Source of the DNA: Dichetophora obliterata
Lineage: Eukaryota > Arthropoda > Insecta > Diptera > Sciomyzidae
DNA length: 64,000 nt
Assembly: GCA_963920525.1 (NCBI GenBank)
Contig: OY986436.1
Coordinates: 183,775,496 to 183,839,495, forward strand
Direction: 5' to 3'
This document shows, one piece after another, positions 62,735 through 64,000 of this stretch (its first letter is position 1; each line of letters starts with the position of its first letter). A program made the position numbers and the translations under genes. Under the pieces are notes generated by a model. It was not told the origin of the DNA. It was given only the letters and a program-made list of their open reading frames with translations, and did no database searches.

Positions 62735-64000
62735 GTATTTTATTATTATTTTATTATTTTATTATTTATTTATTTATAAACTATCGACAAAAATGTTTAA
62801 CAGTCTATTTATTGCATCTTAAATTACACTAAAACCATAATTATAATGGAATTATTATAAGAATATAAAATTAAGGATTTATACAATACTCAATACAGTT
62901 TGCTTAAATGCCGCTCTATTTTGAGTGAATTCTATACTAGCACTTACACTGTTATAGACAGTGCACATGTTCAAAATCGGATCACTCCGGCCATAGTTAG
63001 TTCTATGGTGCGGAATGTAAAAAAAATCTCTTTGCCTAAAGTGTCTTTCCGGAGCATAAATATTTAGACGGGCGAGGATTGGCGCACAGTTAATATTATT
63101 CATTAAAAAATCTCGAACAAAAGTTATAAGAAAATATTTTCTTCTAGAACTCAACGATTTAAGCCCAATAAGTGCACATCGGGAGCTATACTCTGGCATA
63201 AAATTCCAATTTAGTTTTTTCACAACAAAACGAGTAAAACGTTTTTGGACTTTTTCCAATCTTGTACTATGCGACTCATAAAATGGGTCCCATATTACAC
63301 ACCCATACTCAAGTATTGATCTTATAATGGAAATGAAAAGAGTCTTTAAGGTATACGGGTCAGCAAACTCTCTAGTGTTGCGTCTAACGAATCCCATCAT
63401 AGCATTAGCCCTGCTGATTATGTTGTCATAATGACCTGAAAATGACATCTTTTTATCACATAGTACACCTAGATCAGATTTAGAATCTACTCTAATCAAG
63501 GCGTTGCATAAAATTGAGTAATCAAAAAACATTGGAGATCTTATCATATAAAATGACATTTTGTTGCATTTTGACAAATTTAAATTCAGTTTATTTAGCA
63601 TACACCATGAGTGCAGACTATTTAAATCACTTTGTAAACTCCATTGATCACTGAGAGAACTTACAGATTTAAAAATCTTAACATCATCAGCATACATAAG
63701 GCAATCTGAGTACTGTATAAAATTAGGAAGATCATTGATGAAAAGAATAAATAACAACGGCCCAAGGTGGCTACCCTGTGGCACACCTGAATGATTAATT
63801 ATTGCTTTTGAGATCGTCTTTCCGATGCATACATTTTGGCTACGACCTAAAAGGTACTCACTAAGCCAAGACAAGAGTGAAGAATGAAAACCCATTAGAC
63901 TGAGCTTATTAATTAGAATAGAGTGCTGAACTCTATCAAATGCTTTAGCGAAATCTGTGAAAATAACGTCTATTTGTTTACCATTCTCCAATTCATTTTT
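62735..64000 (-). mobile_element. Non-LTR retrotransposon (Jockey/CR1-like), cut by the window edge
   Basis: The element runs off the right edge. Its 3' end on the minus strand is a UTR of about 130 bp (62750-62878) followed by short AATAAA-type tandem repeats (about 62735-62775), as in elements that end in a microsatellite-like tail in place of a long poly-A. It lies about 90 bp from the SAM-like frame. Confidence 0.85.
62879..64000 (-). CDS. Non-LTR reverse transcriptase, C-terminal part
   Basis: The frame is open from the window edge (so 5' partial) to a stop at 62879, with no interruption over about 373 codons. Counting from Leu at 63991, RT motif A is FTDFAKAFDRV with catalytic Asp13, motif B is SGVPQGSHLGPLLFILFIND (68-87) and motif C is YADD (100-103). 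The remainder contains a thumb region (VDSKSDLGVLCDKKMSF) and the RxxILEYGCVIWDP segment usual in insect Jockey/CR1-type elements. The protein copies element RNA at a nicked target. No RNase H follows. The endonuclease domain would be beyond the window. The exact clade is uncertain. Confidence 0.93.
   Translation of the reverse strand, partial: KNELENGKQIDVIFTDFAKAFDRVQHSILINKLSLMGFHSSLLSWLSEYLLGRSQNVCIGKTISKAIINHSGVPQGSHLGPLLFILFINDLPNFIQYSDCLMYADDVKIFKSVSSLSDQWSLQSDLNSLHSWCMLNKLNLNLSKCNKMSFYMIRSPMFFDYSILCNALIRVDSKSDLGVLCDKKMSFSGHYDNIISRANAMMGFVRRNTREFADPYTLKTLFISIIRSILEYGCVIWDPFYESHSTRLEKVQKRFTRFVVKKLNWNFMPEYSSRCALIGLKSLSSRRKYFLITFVRDFLMNNINCAPILARLNIYAPERHFRQRDFFYIPHHRTNYGRSDPILNMCTVYNSVSASIEFTQNRAAFKQTVLSIV

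Overview
This window looks like repeat-dense intergenic DNA from an insect, most likely a higher (schizophoran) fly. It is very AT-rich. Nearly every recognisable coding stretch belongs to a transposable element: BEL/Pao, rosa-type DD41D mariner, DD34D mariner, hAT, PIF/Harbinger, RTE-like and Jockey/CR1-like non-LTR elements, and Helitron-like ends of the type common in flies and moths. No bacterial operon, rRNA or convincing functional tRNA gene is present. I cannot name the species.

Layout. 0-9 kb: short inverted-repeat elements (MITEs) and a decayed RTE-like reverse transcriptase (4.16-5.55 kb) split by a 579-bp terminal-inverted-repeat (TIR) element that contains a tRNA-like sequence. 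9-13.6 kb: a Tc1/mariner-type fold-back, an internally deleted DD41D mariner with intact ends, and a pogo-like relic. 13.9-18.9 kb: a Helitron-like tract holding a second DD41D mariner, itself interrupted by a hAT element with an 8-bp target duplication. 18.9-26.1 kb: a dispersed 1.1-kb repeat, then a large inverted-repeat structure holding a 2.6-kb hAT, a Myb/SANT-like pseudogene and a mariner MITE. 26.9-28.1 kb: two more copies of the tRNA-bearing TIR element. 28.2-34.5 kb: a complete BEL/Pao retrotransposon on the minus strand with identical 406-bp LTRs, a 5-bp target duplication and one intact 1773-codon frame, the only apparently intact autonomous element. 36.3-40.8 kb: nested inverted repeats with a near-perfect palindrome and an exact-looking 572-bp tandem duplication. 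41.4 kb: a probable first coding exon with a THAP-type zinc-finger start, the best candidate for a host gene. 42.5-47 kb: a DD34D mariner relic and three TIR elements with 2-bp target duplications, two of which carry tRNA-like A/B boxes. 49.3-50.2 kb: a PIF/Harbinger derivative. 50.4-52.0 kb: a 1.56-kb pentanucleotide array with almost no G on the plus strand. 54.1-55.1 kb: an unfamiliar protein fragment between about 220-bp inverted repeats. 62.4-64 kb: a small SAM-like reading frame with an internal stop, then a non-LTR retrotransposon running off the window end.

There is no shared pathway here. The relationships are those of insertion order: older elements are targets for younger ones, and in several places the target-site duplications show the order. 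The observation most worth following is that at least three TIR families with unrelated ends, all with 2-bp target duplications, each contain an internal tRNA-like RNA polymerase III promoter.
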